Part shown: positions 18,501 to 27,498 of the stretch, in pieces
Layout: each line of letters starts with the position of its first letter
Position numbering within the stretch: the stretch's first letter is position 1
Source of the DNA: DASUFP01 sp036274495
Lineage (GTDB): Bacteria; Bacteroidota; Bacteroidia; AKYH767-A; OLB10
Assembly: GCA_036274495.1 (NCBI GenBank)
Contig: DASUFP010000076.1
Span: 62,001-126,000 of the forward strand
Length of the DNA stretch: 64,000 bases
Direction: 5' to 3'
The notes under the pieces: model-generated
Told to the model about the DNA's origin: nothing
Databases searched by the model: none
The model's input: only the letters and a program-made list of their open reading frames with translations
Made by a program: the position numbers and the translations under genes

Positions 18501-18961
18501 CCGAACGTTCAGTCGACGGAACAACATATATTCCGGTTGGCACTGTATCAGCACTGCCGTCAGGACAGGAACACGCCTACGATATTGTCGATAAAAATCC
18601 GCTGAGTGGTGCATCGTGGTACCGCATTAAACAATATGACTATTCGGGCATGGTCCGTTATTCGCAAGCAGTACGCATCACATTAGGAAAGAACACAGAG
18701 GGACAGATTACCATTACAAGTGTCACTCCAAATCCGTTCCACAATCAATTTTCACTTGTTTGCGATTTTCCTGAGCCGGGACCCGTGACAATTCAGCTCC
18801 TATCATCGGGCGGACAGCTTATTGATACAAAAAACTATTCCGCAACCGACGGCGCAAATACATTCAGCTGGGAAGACAACCGAAATTTACCGGAAGGCAT
18901 TTACATACTAATTGTATCGGACGGAAAAAGAAAAAGCACATCTAAAATTTACAAACATTAA
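15548..18961 (+). CDS. Large secreted T9SS type A cargo protein with glycine/asparagine-rich beta-repeat body
   Basis: This 1137-residue surface or secreted protein has an N-terminal signal peptide (basic start, hydrophobic core, ANA cleavage site near residue 35) and a long body rich in Gly, Asn, Thr and Ser that alternates short strands, as in beta-helix adhesins. It opens with a motif common in Bacteroidota surface proteins (GPFNSANTW ... DNIVIASGNTVSV). Near the C-terminus there is a fibronectin-like segment (LLTFTAEKVQQDVMLKW), then a type A sorting domain (SVTPNPFHNQFSL to the final SKIYKH) that routes it through the type IX secretion system. No catalytic motif was found. It is the middle gene of the cassette. 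Confidence 0.85.
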   Translation: MTTQNKHKSIKILHVVLQGVLLTALLCWSPGANAITRTSVASGPFNSANTWYPAGIPATADNIVIASGNTVSVNTGAYVSNLTVQSGGKLDWSAANMLTINGSLTVHGTLDNTGGNISFPNAGNVFTIGAGGTVVWNPLDNTTTGASLFINSIENFDPASTLIIKQWFNYQSVPLTSLVTGDFGNLTLTTLSGGLMFEWNQKNGFETHRIHGKLTVDQGWIVFDNTGSISNTQIGSIELKNINSYLDFHTGDHPGTFTVTTGSITNIGGTLNGINNGDGNIHLNVTGDIINVGYMVLNYNSGLIGKGNGNVTMDVGGTYRQPGGDFRGIFNLSSTTAGTVRLNFHDAEITGGQFMGMYSCHTSGATSQIHFRGNLKISLLSSQGKFRGNGLTSLGGTNSNAGLEFTVDGKLNVSGHAAADILTSGASGQETFTVKSNSYFTGAQFALNMGSHNVVAEFNAPLTINGGTFMLSQTGGTLTGIFNDSITVRSGIFVLKGENGPSTVVMNGPYTQSGGNVWLYSNASQPAVTPVNCIINNNFNQSGGHLTFDSNPASTTTHKLTLGGESFTVSDSAYIGSANTNGYYGLLEYGYPGTMQYHSTGSAWTIRQVKQQIKSGCILKPVTGTIVIASSATYVADLFQVNTGATLDLGDAQIRSNALQLNSGLRAASGSVIRLSRQQGFYDGSQQAAVSAAGNITCSLDENSTVEYYGAGPVTLTGTGTGTANNESAQYGILKINLDNNTAIATAASDYVIARTKVLVQSGILDLSSKTVTVSGGLPGSVSTVNGMIRSEGDGKIKVLQPKAGIHGWNFCTASNKPLPFALSIQSNSNSYLSVSTQPCSEANFPYPAPPAGGQISNLNVGGSHAANRMIDRWFKIEAPAVSGTLTLSFASDENTLPSSLTDDNIAITCWKNTMWTEPEGQRGTGSNNMSVTATMNTITGIYAMVAWPENRQANLLTFTAEKVQQDVMLKWKVNRDNDARNFTAERSVDGTTYIPVGTVSALPSGQEHAYDIVDKNPLSGASWYRIKQYDYSGMVRYSQAVRITLGKNTEGQITITSVTPNPFHNQFSLVCDFPEPGPVTIQLLSSGGQLIDTKNYSATDGANTFSWEDNRNLPEGIYILIVSDGKRKSTSKIYKH

Positions 18962-18971
18962 TTGCTGAAGC

Positions 18972-20102
18972 ATGGCAAACTATAAACTGAGAAGCAGACA
19001 AAAAATGCAAGCCATTAACAGGATGGTGTACCTGGTGGCAGGAACATCCATACTGGGACTGGCAGCGTACTACATGGTGGTGATTAACACTACTCAGGTA
19101 ACTGAAACACAAGCCGGAATTTTCAGGAATATGATGCTGGGATATGATTTAAATTCGGGTGATGTGATAAGCGCATTCAGCTGGGACGATGGTCAGATCT
19201 TAAAAGCGGAAATAGGCTCAAACGCATTGAGCGTATCAAAAGATGCTGTGTGCATGCAAGGCGGAACCGATAACACCAAAGGTATTGGTCCCGGAAAATC
19301 GGGAGATCCGCTCCGGCTGGAAATTTCATCATCAAAGGATCTTAACCTGAACGGCATTGACGTTGCGCTGGATTACAAAAGACTTGAAAGCAACTGCTCG
19401 TTTTTCTCAAGAGGAAAATCATTCGACTTCGGGATGTCCGATGGAAAGCTTTCGATAACCTATAAAATTGATACAGGTTCAAAAAAGCCGGAAACCATAA
19501 GCGCTGTTTCCCGATATGAGGTACCGGACGACGGCACCTACAGAAATTACCGGTTTATTTACACCCCAAATCGCGGCAAAGCGGAAATGTTTGTTAACGA
19601 TGTAGTGATATGGAGCAACGAAACAGATCCTGAAATGCCCCTTGCATGGGACGAAACAGCACCCATGATTGTTGGTGCCGATATGAAAGGCAACGGATCA
19701 GGACAACCCTGTGTCGACAATTTAGCAATACGTGCCACCCGCCAGGTGAATAAACTTCCTGTTACGCTTTTGAATTTTGAAGCACGTGCCGAAGAAAATT
19801 ATGTGATGATTACCTGGTACACAGCCGGCGAATCCAATATCGATTCCTTTATTGTGGAACGGTCGAGCGATGCCATTTCATTCAATGAAGTAGGACGCAT
19901 CAAGGCTGCCGGCAATTCATCGAGTCTGCTTGCTTATGCTATCGTCGACAAGCAACCCTCGCCAGGAGTTACCTACTACCGGCTTGTCCCCTCCAACCTG
20001 CCGTTACGATCGATGATGATCTCACTGATTGGTTATAAATACCGGGGAAAAACAGGTGATGTCAAGATTACCGACATCACGGAAGGAGAACCAAAAAATT
20101 AA
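18972..20102 (+). CDS. Membrane-anchored protein with LamG-like and fibronectin-like domains
   Basis: This 376-residue protein has a basic N-terminus and a single hydrophobic helix at about residues 17-38 without an evident cleavage site, so it is probably a type II inner-membrane anchor facing the periplasm. Residues about 95-255 look like a concanavalin/LamG-type jelly roll (strand pairs, DVALDYKR, RNYRFIYTPNRGKAEMFVNDVVIW). Residues about 260-340 carry the LPVTLLNFEAR ... FIVERSSD segment that usually precedes a sorting domain in T9SS cargo, but no sorting domain follows. It ends the cassette, 10 bases after the large cargo gene and just before a terminator. The fold assignment is by eye. 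Confidence 0.7.
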   Translation: MANYKLRSRQKMQAINRMVYLVAGTSILGLAAYYMVVINTTQVTETQAGIFRNMMLGYDLNSGDVISAFSWDDGQILKAEIGSNALSVSKDAVCMQGGTDNTKGIGPGKSGDPLRLEISSSKDLNLNGIDVALDYKRLESNCSFFSRGKSFDFGMSDGKLSITYKIDTGSKKPETISAVSRYEVPDDGTYRNYRFIYTPNRGKAEMFVNDVVIWSNETDPEMPLAWDETAPMIVGADMKGNGSGQPCVDNLAIRATRQVNKLPVTLLNFEARAEENYVMITWYTAGESNIDSFIVERSSDAISFNEVGRIKAAGNSSSLLAYAIVDKQPSPGVTYYRLVPSNLPLRSMMISLIGYKYRGKTGDVKITDITEGEPKN

Positions 20103-20106
20103 CACC

Positions 20107-20131
20107 AACCCGGCATCGCCCGGGTTTTTTT
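20107..20131 (+). terminator. Rho-independent terminator after the surface cassette
   Basis: Stem AACCCGG / CCGGGTT (20107-20113 and 20120-20126) has a 6-base loop (CATCGC) and is followed by a T-run up to 20131. It lies 4 bases after the stop of the third cassette gene and 33 bases before the helicase start, so it insulates the two. Confidence 0.85.
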
Positions 20132-20163
20132 GTACCTATAAAATAATTAGTTTTACAGGTATC

Positions 20164-23100
20164 ATGCAGCGTGGTGCCCACCTCTCTATTTACCGTTCTT
20201 CTGCCGGATCAGGCAAGACCTTTACCCTTGTAAAGGAATACCTGAAGCTGGTGCTTGCCGACACAAAGGCTTACCGAAAAATTCTGGCTATTACTTTTAC
20301 TAATAAGGCGACTGAAGAGATGAAGTCGCGGATAATCGGACAGCTGATAAAAATTTCAGGGGGCGGAGAGGGCGGATACATCCGAACACACCTCGAACTT
20401 CCCTTTCCGGAAGAAGAAACAGCCGCTAAAGCCGCAGAGGTGCTTTCCAATATTATGCACGACTATTCGGGATTTGCCATCACTACCATTGATAGTTTTT
20501 TCAGCAGCATTGTCCGTAATCTCGCCAGGGAACTCAACCTCCCCATGCGTTTCGAAATGGAACTGAGTACCGATCATGTGATCCGGGAAATAACTTTCGA
20601 CCTGCTTGAGGAGAGCGATACCAATGAGGATCTGAGCAGCTGGCTGCAGGAGTATCTGCTGGATTTACTCGACAATGAAAAGGGTTGGAAAATAGAACCG
20701 AAAATTCATGAAACTGCCAAACAACTTTTTTCTGACGAATTCAGAAGATTACATGAAAATAAACCTCACAAGATTGTCAAATCATTTGTAAAAGAACTCA
20801 AACAAATCATAAACAGCACCGAGTCTGAGGCCAATTCATTTGCTGAAGCTTTTTTTACAATTTTAGATCAGCATTCACTCAGTGTAGAAGATCTGAAAAG
20901 AAAAAAATCGGGTCCTTCGGGAACTTTTATTAAATTAAAAAAAGGCAGTGCCACACTTCCGGAACTCAATCCGACATTCCTTAAAGCGGCGGAAAATGCA
21001 GAAGAGTGGTTTACAACATCGGCAGAAAATGCTGAATTAATACACGCCGTTGCAGAAGAAAAACTGCTTCCCCTGTCACAAAAAGTGCTGGAGTTTTATG
21101 AACGGCAGATTCCTTATTACAACGGAGCACTTGCGGTACTGAAGCTTATTTACCTTTCGGGACTCCTTGGCCGCCTCAACGAAAAGTTGCGCGATTACCG
21201 TGCAGCAACCGACACTATACTGCTGAGCGATGTCAACTACATGCTGAAGGATGCAATTGATGAACAGGATGCTCCTTTTATTTTCGAGAAAGCCGGAAAC
21301 AGGTACCTGCATTTTATGCTGGATGAGTTTCAGGATACATCACGCATGCAATGGCACAATTTGTATCCGCTGCTGTTGAACAGCCTCTCATTAGGAAACA
21401 GTTCACTTATCGTAGGGGATGCCAAACAATCGATTTATCGCTGGAGGGGAGGCGATATGGAATTGCTTCAAACAGGCGTCGAAAAAGACCTGCATCATTT
21501 TGAGAGTGTTATTGAATCAAAATTTCTGGGTGACAACTGGCGCAGCAGCGAAACAATTATTTCGTTTAACAACCTGTTCTTTCCGGATGCGGCAATATTC
21601 CTTGCCGGTAAACAGAGCGACCCGATGAGCACGCTTATCCGCGACGTCTACAAACCCGACCTTGTAACACAACAATTCAAAAAAGGGAAAGCCGGTGAGG
21701 GATTTGTAAGCATCAAGATATTTGACAGAAAAGAGGATGACGAGAAAAATACATCTGATGAAGAGGCTCCCTCAAAAGGGTGGGGTGACCGCAGTATGAC
21801 TGAAACCTGCAATACCATAAACGAACTGCTGAAGAAGGGATTCCGGCTGAGTGATATGGCCATCCTGTGCAGAACAAATCAGGACGCAATCTTTATTACC
21901 TCGCACCTTCTGCTCAACGGAATTACGAGTATTATAAGCCCCGAATCGTTACTGCTCACCGGCTCAAGAGAAGTGCGGCTGCTGATACGCCTGATACGGT
22001 ACCTGCAGGATGCCTCCGATGATATAACGCTTGCCCATATTTGTTGTTATGCCTCGTTGAAATCAGGTGAAGATATTGACGCCTTGTTAGCCGAAGGAAA
22101 ACATGCGATGGAGATGATGCTGCCGGAAGGATTTGTCAGAAGAAGAGATGCACTGCTCAACCTTACACTCTACGAACTGGTTGAAGAACTGTGTCTTTTG
22201 TTTAAGTTAAACAACAAACCCGACGCGTACATTCAGCGTTTTCACGATCTGGTTCAGGAATATGTGCAGAAAAATCCGCCCGGACTTTCCGACTTCCTGG
22301 AGTGGTGGGACGAAAACAACGATTCGGATGCCTGTTCCGTCAACTTCCCTGATGGCAAAAATGCCATCCGCATCATGAGCATTCACAAGTCGAAGGGACT
22401 CGAGTTCCGGATTGTTTTTATCCCGCTTTGCGGATGGAGTTTCGGATCCAGGCCGAATCAAACCATGTGGGCAACAAGCACTAAAAAGCCTTTTGATCAG
22501 CTGGAGGCGCACCTTGTAAATCCTGGCAAACGGCTGATAAATTCTGTTTTTTCAGAAGACAACGACAGGGAGTCAGGATTGCAGGCCATCGACAACCTGA
22601 ACCTGATGTATGTCGCATTTACGCGCGCCAAAGAGCAGTTGTATGTACACGCACAGGGTCCACCGAAAAACAGAAAAGAGGATACAGCATATAATGCCGG
22701 ACTGTTAGTGCTGGATGTGATCAATGGAAATGAGCAATGGAAAAGATTGCTCCACAATTCGGAAGATCATTCGGTTGAACTGGGCACAATTCCTGAACCC
22801 GCAGCCTCCGATGAAGTAAAAAAAGAAGGCGTTGAATTAACAAAATGGATTTCGGAACCCTGGAAAGACAAGTTGTGGCTTGGAGTAAACAAGAGAAAAA
22901 TTGCACGTGACGACCCGGAACATGCCGACACCGCTTATGGATTACTTTTTCATGATTACATGTCGAAGTTTGTACATACAAAAGAACCATCGGCCATTGC
23001 CGCAGCCATACAAAACTTAAATTTACCGGATGCAACCTTACGCGACCGGCTTATTAAGGAAGTGCATTATGTTGTATCGGAAGGGAGTGATCGAAATTGG

Positions 23101-23352
23101 TTTGCCGAATCAGCTGAAATTTTCTGCGAGCGCGAAATGCTGACACAGGACGGAAAGCTACTTCGTCCCGATCGTGTCGTTATTTCTGAGACGGGAGTTC
23201 AGGTAATCGACTACAAAACAGGGTCGGAAGAACCCTGGCATGCCGACCAGGTGAAAGTATACGGATCTGTGCTTAAAGAAATGGGCTATCCGGAGCCGCG
23301 CCTTTTTCTGGTTTATCCGGCGTTACGCAAAGTGGCGGAGGTAACAACATAA
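20164..23352 (+). CDS. UvrD-like helicase/exonuclease, AddA/RecB type
   Basis: This 1062-residue double-strand-break resection enzyme combines a superfamily 1 helicase with a C-terminal nuclease. Walker A AGSGKT is at residues 14-19, followed by LAITFTNKATEEM; motif II LDEFQDTS is near residue 387, then GDAKQSIYRWRGGD, SIHKSKGLEF and MYVAFTRAKEQLYV. A PD-(D/E)xK nuclease signature is visible near residues 1000-1035 (RPDRVV, VIDYKTG, QVKVYG). The frame is open back to 20029, but that would overlap the previous gene and its terminator; the ATG at 20164 places the P-loop at the usual distance from the N-terminus. The partner AddB subunit is not in this window. Its 3' end overlaps the convergent gene by 40 bp. 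Confidence 0.9.
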   Translation: MQRGAHLSIYRSSAGSGKTFTLVKEYLKLVLADTKAYRKILAITFTNKATEEMKSRIIGQLIKISGGGEGGYIRTHLELPFPEEETAAKAAEVLSNIMHDYSGFAITTIDSFFSSIVRNLARELNLPMRFEMELSTDHVIREITFDLLEESDTNEDLSSWLQEYLLDLLDNEKGWKIEPKIHETAKQLFSDEFRRLHENKPHKIVKSFVKELKQIINSTESEANSFAEAFFTILDQHSLSVEDLKRKKSGPSGTFIKLKKGSATLPELNPTFLKAAENAEEWFTTSAENAELIHAVAEEKLLPLSQKVLEFYERQIPYYNGALAVLKLIYLSGLLGRLNEKLRDYRAATDTILLSDVNYMLKDAIDEQDAPFIFEKAGNRYLHFMLDEFQDTSRMQWHNLYPLLLNSLSLGNSSLIVGDAKQSIYRWRGGDMELLQTGVEKDLHHFESVIESKFLGDNWRSSETIISFNNLFFPDAAIFLAGKQSDPMSTLIRDVYKPDLVTQQFKKGKAGEGFVSIKIFDRKEDDEKNTSDEEAPSKGWGDRSMTETCNTINELLKKGFRLSDMAILCRTNQDAIFITSHLLLNGITSIISPESLLLTGSREVRLLIRLIRYLQDASDDITLAHICCYASLKSGEDIDALLAEGKHAMEMMLPEGFVRRRDALLNLTLYELVEELCLLFKLNNKPDAYIQRFHDLVQEYVQKNPPGLSDFLEWWDENNDSDACSVNFPDGKNAIRIMSIHKSKGLEFRIVFIPLCGWSFGSRPNQTMWATSTKKPFDQLEAHLVNPGKRLINSVFSEDNDRESGLQAIDNLNLMYVAFTRAKEQLYVHAQGPPKNRKEDTAYNAGLLVLDVINGNEQWKRLLHNSEDHSVELGTIPEPAASDEVKKEGVELTKWISEPWKDKLWLGVNKRKIARDDPEHADTAYGLLFHDYMSKFVHTKEPSAIAAAIQNLNLPDATLRDRLIKEVHYVVSEGSDRNWFAESAEIFCEREMLTQDGKLLRPDRVVISETGVQVIDYKTGSEEPWHADQVKVYGSVLKEMGYPEPRLFLVYPALRKVAEVTT

Positions 23353-23744
23353 TCCGCTACCCGGTTTCTCTTTTCTTTTACCGGAGCAGTTGGCTTGATC
23401 AGCAAACGGTAGTGTGTTGAATTATCATAAATCATCCAGATAAACCGTTCGGCACCCCGTGCATCTACCGTTTTCATAAAGGTGAAATCGCAAATGCTGT
23501 GATAATTCTGAAAGCGGAAGTCCAGATCAGGGTAAAAAATTGGCTCGTCGCTCCCCTCCTGCTTTTCTAATTCTTTAGCTACCGACAAAAGAAAGGGAAA
23601 ATAACGGGAGGCTTTCCCGGCATCCATGCCACTTACCGGAAAAAGGGAGTCGCAGCTGCCCAGAACCTTGCCCGATCGTTCAAACGTAACACATTGACAT
23701 TTAGCGTTTAATGACTTGTTTTCGATTAGGTAATCCTGTTCCAT
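23313..23744 (-). CDS. Small PAS-like sensory domain protein (hypothetical)
   Basis: This 143-residue soluble protein has no signal peptide or membrane helix. The central part (about 70-125) reads like the core of a PAS-type domain found at the N-terminus of some Bacteroidota signalling proteins, with a strand FHSICDFTFM-like pattern followed by FIWMIYDNSTHYRLL, where the Asp/Tyr ending normally leads into a coiled coil and an output domain. Here the protein stops shortly after, with a basic tail and no output domain. The family call is tentative. It converges on the helicase gene with a 40-bp overlap. Confidence 0.6.
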   Translation of the reverse strand: MEQDYLIENKSLNAKCQCVTFERSGKVLGSCDSLFPVSGMDAGKASRYFPFLLSVAKELEKQEGSDEPIFYPDLDFRFQNYHSICDFTFMKTVDARGAERFIWMIYDNSTHYRLLIKPTAPVKEKRNRVADYVVTSATLRNAG

Positions 23745-23870
23745 AGGCTTGCAGTTTTGGATAACCGGTTTGTACTTGCTTTATACTCATGTCAATACAA
23801 AAAGTTACCTCATTCTTACAGGCCGGTACAGGTGTGAGAAGGGTTACAGACCGGACCGGCGTTTATTTGC

Positions 23871-23878
23871 TAATTTTG
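23871..23878 (+). promoter_or_regulatory. Bacteroidota -7 element of pruA (TAATTTTG)
   Basis: A perfect TAnnTTTG octamer ends 21 bases before the ATG at 23900. It lies inside the upstream open frame, so it argues against the longer start at 23789. No clear -33 element is visible. Confidence 0.6.
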
Positions 23879-23899
23879 CACTTCCAAAATCTGCTATAT

Positions 23900-25531
23900 A
23901 TGTCAAACGGAATTTTCAGAGTACCCCGGGCGGTCAACGAACCGGTTTTAGATTACGCGCCGGGATCGCCGGAAAGAGCGGCACTTAAAAAGGCGATTGC
24001 CGATGCACGTGCCATGGAAAAAGATATACCGATGTATATCGACGGTAAAGAGGTAAGAACTGAAAAGAAGAAAAGGCTGAGTCCTCCGCACGATCATGGA
24101 CACACACTCGGATATTATTCGGAGGGCGATGCGTCGCATGTGAAAAACGCAATTGATGCGGCTTTGTGTGCCCGCGACAAATGGGCTGCCATGGACTGGG
24201 AACACAGAGCTTCCATTTTTCTAAAAGCTGCCGATCTCCTTGCCGGACCTTACCGTCCGGTTATTAATGCGGCTACCATGCTGGGTCAATCGAAAAGTGT
24301 ATTCCAGGCCGAAATTGATGCTGCCTGCGAAATGATCGATTTCCTCCGCTTTAATGTGCAATACATGGAAGAAATTTACCACCAACAGCCCGTTTCTTCA
24401 AAGGGAGTGTGGAACCGTGTGGAACAACGACCGCTTGAAGGATTTGTGTTCGCGCTGACACCATTTAACTTTACCGCAATTGCAGGCAACCTGCCTACAT
24501 CTGTTGCCATGATGGGAAATACTGTAGTATGGAAACCCTCCAACACACAGATCTATGCTGCCAATGTACTCATGGAAGTGTTTATAAAAGCGGGACTGCC
24601 CGCCGGTGTAATCAATCTGGTTTATGTATCGGGTCCCGTTGCCGGTGATGTCATTTTCAAACATCCCGATTTTGCCGGCATTCATTTTACCGGTTCCACA
24701 GATGTATTCAGAAACATCTGGGGTGAAATCGGAAAAAACATCAGTAGCTATAAAACCTATCCGAGAATTGTAGGCGAAACCGGCGGTAAGGATTTCATTT
24801 TTGCACATGCAACTGCCGATGTACCTGCACTTGTTACCGCACTGAGTCGTGGCGCCTTCGAATTCCAGGGTCAGAAATGCAGTGCCGCTTCCAGAGCCTA
24901 TATACCTGAAAGCTTATGGCCGGCAGTTAAAAAAGCACTGCTGAACGATATCGCCTCAATGAAAATGGGCGGCACCGAAGACTTCTCAAACTTCTTTAAT
25001 GCAGTTATTGACGAAAAATCGTTCGATAAGATTACAAACTATATTGCCAATGCCAAAAACAACAAAGATGTTGAGGTGATTGCAGGTGGCGGAAGCGATA
25101 AAAGCAAGGGTTATTTTGTTGAGCCGACCGTACTGGTGGCGAAGGATCCTTATTATATAACCATGTGCGAAGAGATCTTTGGTCCCGTATTGACTATCCA
25201 TGTATACCCCGACGACCGGTTTGAACCGATGCTCGAAATAGTCGACAAAACAGGAATTTATGCCTTAACGGGATCTATAATTGCCCAGGACCGGTATGTA
25301 ATTGACTTTGCCATGAAAAAACTGGTAAATGCCGCCGGCAATTTCTACATCAACGACAAATGTACCGGAGCCGTAGTCGGACAACAGCCATTTGGCGGAG
25401 CCCGTGGTTCAGGAACCAACGACAAAGCGGGTTCTATGATCAACCTGCTGCGCTGGGTATCGCCGCGAACCATCAAAGAAACGTTTGTGCCGGCTACCGA
25501 TTACAGATATCCGTTTTTGAAAGAGTCCTGA
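23900..25531 (+). CDS. pruA: 1-pyrroline-5-carboxylate dehydrogenase
   Basis: This enzyme oxidises glutamate-5-semialdehyde (from proline via P5C) to glutamate with NAD+, the second step of proline catabolism. The 543-residue protein is an aldehyde dehydrogenase: the general-base Glu lies in VGETGGKDF (E293) and the nucleophile Cys in FQGQKCSAAS (C327), 34 residues apart as expected. The C-terminal motif QPFGGARGSGTNDKAG is typical of the P5CDH branch. The longer start at 23789 would add 37 unlike residues and cover the promoter, so 23900 is chosen. No proline dehydrogenase gene is adjacent. A terminator follows. Confidence 0.95.
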   Translation: MSNGIFRVPRAVNEPVLDYAPGSPERAALKKAIADARAMEKDIPMYIDGKEVRTEKKKRLSPPHDHGHTLGYYSEGDASHVKNAIDAALCARDKWAAMDWEHRASIFLKAADLLAGPYRPVINAATMLGQSKSVFQAEIDAACEMIDFLRFNVQYMEEIYHQQPVSSKGVWNRVEQRPLEGFVFALTPFNFTAIAGNLPTSVAMMGNTVVWKPSNTQIYAANVLMEVFIKAGLPAGVINLVYVSGPVAGDVIFKHPDFAGIHFTGSTDVFRNIWGEIGKNISSYKTYPRIVGETGGKDFIFAHATADVPALVTALSRGAFEFQGQKCSAASRAYIPESLWPAVKKALLNDIASMKMGGTEDFSNFFNAVIDEKSFDKITNYIANAKNNKDVEVIAGGGSDKSKGYFVEPTVLVAKDPYYITMCEEIFGPVLTIHVYPDDRFEPMLEIVDKTGIYALTGSIIAQDRYVIDFAMKKLVNAAGNFYINDKCTGAVVGQQPFGGARGSGTNDKAGSMINLLRWVSPRTIKETFVPATDYRYPFLKES

Positions 25532-25552
25532 AAACGGCCATTGATTTTCAAC

Positions 25553-25588
25553 AGAGGGCTGTAGATAAAATTTTACAGCCCTCTTTTA
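25553..25588 (+). terminator. Rho-independent terminator after pruA
   Basis: A perfect 11-bp stem (AGAGGGCTGTA at 25553-25563 and its complement at 25574-25584) closes a 10-base loop and is followed by TTTTA. It is 21 bases after the pruA stop and 30 bases before the divIC-like gene. Confidence 0.85.
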
Positions 25589-25618
25589 CGTTCCAACCCT
25601 GTGTCTTAATTTAGTATC

Positions 25619-25930
25619 ATGAAAAAGCCTGCCTGGTTACCACCTGCACTCACACTCTTCCGCAACAAATACTTTCTTACGTTGCTGGCTTTTTTGATTT
25701 GGATGGCTTTTGTGGACCGGAATAATTTTTATACCCGTTACTCCTACCACAAGGAACTTCAGAAGCTGAAAGACGAACGCGAATATTACATCGGCGAAAT
25801 AGAAAGCACCCGCCGTAAGAGTCACGAGCTTATGTCGAACCCGGCGAATCTTGAAAAATTTGCAAGAGAAGAGTACCTGATGAAAAAAGACAACGAGGAT
25901 GTTTTTCTGATCCGTCGTCCTCAGAGTTAA
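25619..25930 (+). CDS. FtsB/DivIC-family septum formation protein
   Basis: This small bitopic cell-division protein has 103 residues: a short cytoplasmic N-terminus, one transmembrane helix at about 18-33, then a coiled-coil helix (about 42-75, heptads of Leu/Ile within a charged sequence) and a C-terminal cap with the family pattern [25 protein letters not shown]. FtsB/DivIC pairs with FtsL and FtsQ/DivIB to activate septal wall synthesis. The length and motif fit the DivIC family well; naming FtsB versus DivIC is arbitrary here. It is monocistronic, and its stop overlaps the convergent mutase gene by 4 bases. Confidence 0.88.
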   Translation: MKKPAWLPPALTLFRNKYFLTLLAFLIWMAFVDRNNFYTRYSYHKELQKLKDEREYYIGEIESTRRKSHELMSNPANLEKFAREEYLMKKDNEDVFLIRRPQS

Positions 25931-27480
25931 CCGGTGTACTCGCCAAAGGTATTCCTGAGCCGGTCCGCAATTTCTCCCAGCGTACAATAGTTTTCTGCAC
26001 ATTCCAATATATACGGCATCAGGTTAGCTGTTCCGTTTGCCGCCGACTCCAGCTTATCCAGGCTTTCGTTCGCCAGTTCAGTATTACGGTTTGCTTTCAA
26101 TTTCCTGATTTGTTCCGACTGTACCTGCCGGATGGAATCATCTACCGAAAAAATCTTATCAAAAGGAGGTTCTTCCGTTACATTTTTGTTTAGCCCGATA
26201 ATTTCCTTTTCACCGCTTTCAATATCTTTCTGATACTTATATGCCGACGCGGCAATTTCATTTTGTATGTAACCGGCTTCAATAGCACGCACCGCTCCTC
26301 CCATTTCGTCAATCTTGCGAATGTAATCCCAAGCCAGCCGCTCCACTTCGGAGGTAAGCTGTTCCACATAATAGGAACCGCCCAACGGGTCAACTGTCAG
26401 GGTGGCTCCGCTTTCGGAGGCAATTACCTGTTGTGTCCGTAAAGCAATCGTTGCAGCTTCTTCGGTCGGAAGGGAGAGTGCTTCATCGTAGCCGTTGGTA
26501 TGCAGCGACTGTGTGCCGCCCAGCACTGCGGACAATGCCTGTATGGTAACCCGTACAATATTATTCATCGGCTGCTGGGCAGTAAGTGTGGATCCTCCTG
26601 TTTGCGTATGGAAACGAAGCATCTGTGCCCGCGGATCGGTTGCCCCGAGTTCTTTGGTGATGTGTGCCCACATCCTTCGTGCGGCACGAAACTTTGCAAC
26701 TTCTTCGAAGAGGTTGTTGTGTGCATTGAAGAAAAATGAGATGCGTTTGGCAAAAACATTTATGTCAAGTCCCTTTTCAAGTGCCGCTTTCAGATATGCT
26801 TTGCCATCGGCCAATGTAAATGCGAGTTCCTGTACCGCGTTGGCTCCGGCTTCACGTATATGATAACCCGAAACGGAAATGGTATTCCATTTCGGCACCT
26901 CCGCACTGCAGAACTCAAAAATATCGGTAATGATGCGCATAGAGGGCTCAGGCGGATAAATATAAGTGCCTCTTGCCGCATATTCCTTCAGAATATCGTT
27001 TTGAATAGTACCCGAAATATTTTTAAGATCTGCGCCCTGCTTTTTAGCCAGCGCAATGTACATGGCCAGCAAAATACCGGCAGTGGCGTTGATGGTCATC
27101 GAAGTGGTGACCTTTTCCAGTTCTATTCCGTCAAACAACACTTCCATATCAAGAAGCGAATCAATTGCCACCCCCGCTTTGCCTACTTCGCCTTCGGCAA
27201 GTGCGTGATCGGAATCGTAGCCGATTTGTGTCGGTAAATCAAATGCGACACTCAAGCCTGTGGTTCCCTGCGACAGCAAATAACGGTAACGCTCATTGGA
27301 AGCTGCGGCAGTGCTGAATCCGGCATACTGGCGCATGGTCCAAATTTTTGAACGATACATATCCGACTGAACTCCGCGTGTAAACGGAAATAAACCGGGT
27401 TGCTCTCCCTTTCCCTCTGCATCGGTATATACCCGTGCAATTTCAATACCGCTGTCGGTTACTATTTTTTTTTCGGACAT
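25927..27480 (-). CDS. Methylmalonyl-CoA mutase, large (catalytic) subunit, lacking the B12-binding domain
   Basis: This enzyme interconverts methylmalonyl-CoA and succinyl-CoA using adenosylcobalamin. The 517-residue protein covers only the TIM-barrel substrate domain: MRQYAGFST (the Tyr typical of methylmalonyl-CoA mutases), [50 protein letters not shown], and [28 protein letters not shown] are present. It stops before the DxHxxG cobalamin-binding domain, as in split mutases with a separate small subunit. No such subunit is in the window. A close homologue such as isobutyryl-CoA mutase large subunit is possible but less likely. It is probably co-transcribed with the membrane protein gene 18 bases upstream. 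Confidence 0.92.
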   Translation of the reverse strand: MSEKKIVTDSGIEIARVYTDAEGKGEQPGLFPFTRGVQSDMYRSKIWTMRQYAGFSTAAASNERYRYLLSQGTTGLSVAFDLPTQIGYDSDHALAEGEVGKAGVAIDSLLDMEVLFDGIELEKVTTSMTINATAGILLAMYIALAKKQGADLKNISGTIQNDILKEYAARGTYIYPPEPSMRIITDIFEFCSAEVPKWNTISVSGYHIREAGANAVQELAFTLADGKAYLKAALEKGLDINVFAKRISFFFNAHNNLFEEVAKFRAARRMWAHITKELGATDPRAQMLRFHTQTGGSTLTAQQPMNNIVRVTIQALSAVLGGTQSLHTNGYDEALSLPTEEAATIALRTQQVIASESGATLTVDPLGGSYYVEQLTSEVERLAWDYIRKIDEMGGAVRAIEAGYIQNEIAASAYKYQKDIESGEKEIIGLNKNVTEEPPFDKIFSVDDSIRQVQSEQIRKLKANRNTELANESLDKLESAANGTANLMPYILECAENYCTLGEIADRLRNTFGEYTG

Positions 27481-27498
27481 AAATTGAAAATTAAAAAA

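Noticed and set aside
20029..20163. Longer start for the AddA-like helicase
   Set aside because: It would overlap the upstream gene and its terminator; the P-loop is at the normal distance from the ATG at 20164.
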